Part shown: positions 61,712-64,000 of the stretch, piece after piece
Layout: the number at the start of each line of letters is the position of its first letter
Numbering within the stretch: the first letter of the stretch is position 1
Assembly: GCF_028682475.1 (NCBI RefSeq)
Contig: NZ_JANHLE010000020.1
Location: 1-64,000 of the forward strand
Length of the DNA stretch: 64,000 nucleotides
Source: Pseudomonas putida
GTDB taxonomy: Bacteria; Pseudomonadota; Gammaproteobacteria; Pseudomonadales; Pseudomonadaceae
Reading direction: 5' to 3'
Notes under the pieces: generated by a model
Told to the model about the DNA's origin: nothing
The model's input: the letters and a program-made list of their open reading frames with translations, nothing else
Database searches by the model: none
Made by a program: the position numbers and the translations under genes

Positions 61712-62290
61712 ATGATTCTGCGAATCCTGTTGATCGACGACACCGAAAAAAAAGTCGGGCGCCTGAAAGCCGCACTGGTTGAGGCTGGCTTTGAAGTGAT
61801 CGAAGCATCGGGATTGACCATCGACCTGCCGGCACGCGTCGAAACGGTGCGTCCGGATGTGGTCCTGATCGATACCGAGTCACCCGGCCGGGATGTGATG
61901 GAGCAAGTGATCCTGGTCAGTCGCGACCGACCACGGCCAATCGTCATGTTTACCGACGAGCACGACCCGGGCGTGATGCGCCAGGCGATTCAGGCCGGGG
62001 TCAGCGCTTACATCGTCGAGGGCATTCATGCGGCGCGGCTGCAGCCGATCCTCGACGTGGCCATGGCCCGCTTCGAAAGCGACCAGGCGCTCAAGGCCCA
62101 GCTGCAAGCCCGCGACCAGCAGCTGGCTGAACGCAAACGCATCGAGCTGGCCAAGGGCCTGCTGATGAAGATGAAGGACTGCAACGAAGAGCAGGCCTAC
62201 ACCCTGATGCGTCGCCAGGCCATGAGCAAGCAGCAGAAGCTGATCCAGGTGGCCGAGCAGATCATTGCCATGAGTGATTTGCTTGGCTGA
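61712..62290 (+). CDS. nasT: NasT: ANTAR-domain RNA-binding antiterminator
   Basis: 192 residues. The N-terminal domain is receiver-like (ILLIDDTEKKVGRL, VLIDTESPGRDVMEQ), the linker helical, and the C-terminus an ANTAR domain (KRIELAKGLLMKMKDCNEEQ then AYTLMRRQAMSKQQKLIQVA). AAGGAGG before the ATG is very strong. NasT binds paired hexaloop hairpins in the leader of nitrate genes and prevents termination. Such a leader lies immediately downstream. Confidence 0.94.
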   Translation: MILRILLIDDTEKKVGRLKAALVEAGFEVIEASGLTIDLPARVETVRPDVVLIDTESPGRDVMEQVILVSRDRPRPIVMFTDEHDPGVMRQAIQAGVSAYIVEGIHAARLQPILDVAMARFESDQALKAQLQARDQQLAERKRIELAKGLLMKMKDCNEEQAYTLMRRQAMSKQQKLIQVAEQIIAMSDLLG

Positions 62291-62328
62291 CAGGACGCTG
62301 GCCTGGCTTTTGCAAAATCTATCGCACA

Positions 62329-62408
62329 GGTAGCCAACGGCGGTTGCCCCTTCACGACAAAGACGTCGCATCCCCCTCGCAGCAGCGGGCCGGGAGGCGG
62401 CGTCTTTT
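62329..62408 (+). promoter_or_regulatory. ANTAR-responsive leader with intrinsic terminator (nas attenuator)
   Basis: Hairpin 1: GGTAGCC/GGTTGCC (7 bp with wobbles) with hexaloop AACGGC (62336-62341). Hairpin 2: CGAC/GTCG with hexaloop AAAGAC (62359-62364). Both loops have A1 and G4. A terminator pairs AAAGACGTCGC (62359-62369) with the arm ending GGCGTCTTTT at 62408; its 5' arm is the loop and 3' stem of hairpin 2, so the two folds exclude each other. Confidence 0.85.
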
Positions 62409-62463
62409 GCGTTTCTGCCCCTTGAGGGCGCGACCTGCAGTGCAACGTTCAACGAGGTGTTCG

Positions 62464-63675
62464 ATGAATACGAGTTTCTGGAAGTCCGGGCATATCCCCA
62501 CGCTGTTCGCCGCCTTTTTGTATTTCGACCTGAGCTTTATGGTCTGGTACCTGCTCGGCCCCCTGGCAGTGCAGATTGCCACCGACCTGCAGTTGACCAC
62601 CCAGCAGCGCGGCCTGATGGTGGCCACACCGATCCTCGCCGGCGCCATCCTGCGCTTGGTGATGGGTATCCTGGTAGATCGGCTGTCAGCGAAAACCGCC
62701 GGCCTCATCGGCCAGGTGATCGTCATCATCGCGTTGTTCTGTGCCTGGAAGATGGGCGTACACAGCTATGAACAGGCATTGCTGCTAGGTGTGTTCCTCG
62801 GTGTCGCTGGCGCCTCCTTCGCCGTCTCCCTGCCGCTGGCCTCGCAGTGGTACCCGGCCCAGCACCAGGGCAAGGCCATGGGTATTGCCGGCGCGGGTAA
62901 CTCCGGCACCGTGTTTGCCGCACTGCTGGCGCCGGTCCTGGCGGCCAGTTTTGGCTGGAACAATGTTTTCGGCTTTGCCGTGGTGCCGCTGATGCTGAGC
63001 CTTGTGCTGTTCGCCCTGCTCGCGCGCAATGCCCCGCAACGCCCCAAGCCCAAGGCCATGGCCGACTACCTCAAAGCCCTGGGTGACCGCGACAGTTGGT
63101 GGTTCATGTTCTTCTACAGCGTCACCTTTGGCGGCTTCATCGGCCTGGCCAGCGCCCTGCCCGGCTACTTCAACGACCAGTATGGCCTGAGCCCGGTCAC
63201 TGCCGGCTACTACACCGCCGCCTGCGTGTTCGCCGGCAGCCTGATGCGCCCTCTGGGTGGCGCCCTGGCCGATCGCTTTGGCGGTATCCGCACCTTGCTG
63301 GCGATGTACACCGTGGCCGCCATCTGCATCGCCGCCGTCGGTTTCAATCTGCCCAGCTCGGTGGCGGCACTGGCATTGTTCGTCAGTGCCATGCTCGGCC
63401 TTGGCGCAGGCAATGGCGCGGTATTTCAACTGGTACCGCAGCGCTTTCGCCAGGAAATCGGGGTGATGACTGGCCTGATCGGCATGGCCGGGGGTATCGG
63501 TGGTTTCCTTCTGGCCGCCGGCCTTGGCGCGATCAAACAACACAGCGGCGACTATCAACTGGGGCTTTGGCTGTTCGCCAGCCTGGGCGTGCTGGCCTGG
63601 TTCGGCCTGCACGGCGTCAAGCAACGCTGGCGCACCACCTGGGGCTCGGCCGCCGTCACTGCGGCGCGGGTCTGA
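62464..63675 (+). CDS. Nitrate/nitrite transporter (MFS, NarK/NasA type)
   Basis: A 403-residue 12-helix major facilitator. Nitrate signatures: GAGNSGTVFAALLAPVLAAS and GNGAVFQLVPQRFRQEIGVM with the substrate-binding NNP-family arginine-rich context. The start MNTSFWKSGHIPTL has GAGGTG upstream. It is the first gene past the ANTAR leader, so expression should need NasT-driven read-through. Probably uptake for assimilation. Confidence 0.92.
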   Translation: MNTSFWKSGHIPTLFAAFLYFDLSFMVWYLLGPLAVQIATDLQLTTQQRGLMVATPILAGAILRLVMGILVDRLSAKTAGLIGQVIVIIALFCAWKMGVHSYEQALLLGVFLGVAGASFAVSLPLASQWYPAQHQGKAMGIAGAGNSGTVFAALLAPVLAASFGWNNVFGFAVVPLMLSLVLFALLARNAPQRPKPKAMADYLKALGDRDSWWFMFFYSVTFGGFIGLASALPGYFNDQYGLSPVTAGYYTAACVFAGSLMRPLGGALADRFGGIRTLLAMYTVAAICIAAVGFNLPSSVAALALFVSAMLGLGAGNGAVFQLVPQRFRQEIGVMTGLIGMAGGIGGFLLAAGLGAIKQHSGDYQLGLWLFASLGVLAWFGLHGVKQRWRTTWGSAAVTAARV

Positions 63676-63684
63676 GACAGCGCC

Positions 63685-64000
63685 ATGAGCCTGCAACTGA
63701 GCTTCGCCCACGCCAGCGCTACCGGGCCTCGAGAAGAGAACCAGGATGCCTTGCGCCTGGTCACACCCAACCCGGAACTGGCCGCCAGCAAGGGCTATCT
63801 GTTCGCCCTCGCCGACGGCGTCAGCCAGTGCGCCGACGGCGGCCTGGCCGCGCGGGCAAGCCTGCAGGCGCTAGCCCTGGACTATTACGCCACACCGCCT
63901 ACCTGGGGCGTGGCCCAGGCCCTCGACCGCCTGTTGCTGGCACAGAATCGCTGGCTGCGCGCCAATGGTGGTGGCCAGCCTCTCCTGACCACCCTCAGCG
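63685..64000 (+). CDS. PP2C-type protein phosphatase (fused kinase likely), cut by window end
   Basis: Only the first 105 codons are in the window. ATG at 63685 starts 10 bases after the transporter stop. The PP2C opening is clear: GPREENQDALRLV and YLFALADGVSQCADGGLAAR (Glu-Asn-x-Asp and Asp-Gly metal ligands). In pseudomonad nitrate clusters this is usually a bifunctional phosphatase-Ser/Thr kinase; the kinase half would lie beyond the window. Confidence 0.85.
   Translation, partial: MSLQLSFAHASATGPREENQDALRLVTPNPELAASKGYLFALADGVSQCADGGLAARASLQALALDYYATPPTWGVAQALDRLLLAQNRWLRANGGGQPLLTTLS

Overview
The window is a GC-rich bacterial chromosome segment that looks like core genome of a Pseudomonas of the putida/fluorescens lineage. 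The evidence is the gene order topA / DUF1653 / fadA / fadB / usp / uup / slt, the family resemblance of nearly every protein, and five Pseudomonas-type REP/REPIN palindromes (GTGGGAGCGGGCTTGCCCCGCGA and a variant). I see no prophage, transposase, CRISPR array, integron or secretion cluster.

Layout. 0-10 kb: topA, a DUF1653 gene, the fadBA fatty acid beta-oxidation operon with its terminator, a membrane-anchored unknown, a universal stress protein and the ABC-F ATPase Uup. 10-17.7 kb: lytic transglycosylase Slt, a MOSC protein, cheV with a FliA-type promoter, an Hpt-like protein without a phosphoacceptor His, a NarL-type two-component pair and lipid kinase YegS. 17.9-23.6 kb: a bifunctional mannose-1-P guanylyltransferase/isomerase with a GT4 glycosyltransferase, moeA-moaB, a YgdI/R lipoprotein, tRNA-Pro(CGG) and a glycine-zipper protein. 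23.6-34 kb: a lipoprotein-type malate:quinone oxidoreductase, a chemoreceptor, an MsbA-like ABC exporter, a 57-residue protein, pdxB, a MATE transporter, tusA and rlmM. 34-45.6 kb: acnA, a frameshifted aer behind a near-perfect FliA promoter, an RluA-type pseudouridine synthase, small enzymes, a Kef-type antiporter, an ammonium transporter and an ElaB/YqjD-YqjE cluster. 45.7-56.2 kb: dgt, a BvgAS-like phosphorelay, yggL, dacB and a CHASE-PAS-GGDEF diguanylate cyclase. 56.2-64 kb: rlmKL, rmf with a structured leader, pyrD, and the start of a nitrate-assimilation cluster (nasS, nasT, nitrate transporter, PP2C-type phosphatase cut by the window end).

How genes work together. The clearest regulatory circuit is at the right end. 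A sigma-54 type promoter lies ahead of nasS. NasS (nitrate-sensing binding protein) would hold NasT (ANTAR RNA-binding regulator). Between nasT and the transporter lies a leader with two hexaloop hairpins, each with A at loop position 1 and G at position 4. The second shares bases with the 5' arm of an intrinsic terminator, so this fits ANTAR antitermination. Motility is tied together by FliA promoters on cheV and aer. Several genes concern translation or ribosome state (rmf, yggL, rlmL, rlmM, uup).

Limits: start codons were chosen by eye from Shine-Dalgarno sequences and family lengths, and no database search was run. No wholly new multi-gene system is evident. The most rewarding places are the nas leader, the hairpin that masks the start of the Hpt-like gene, the rmf leader and the aer frameshift.
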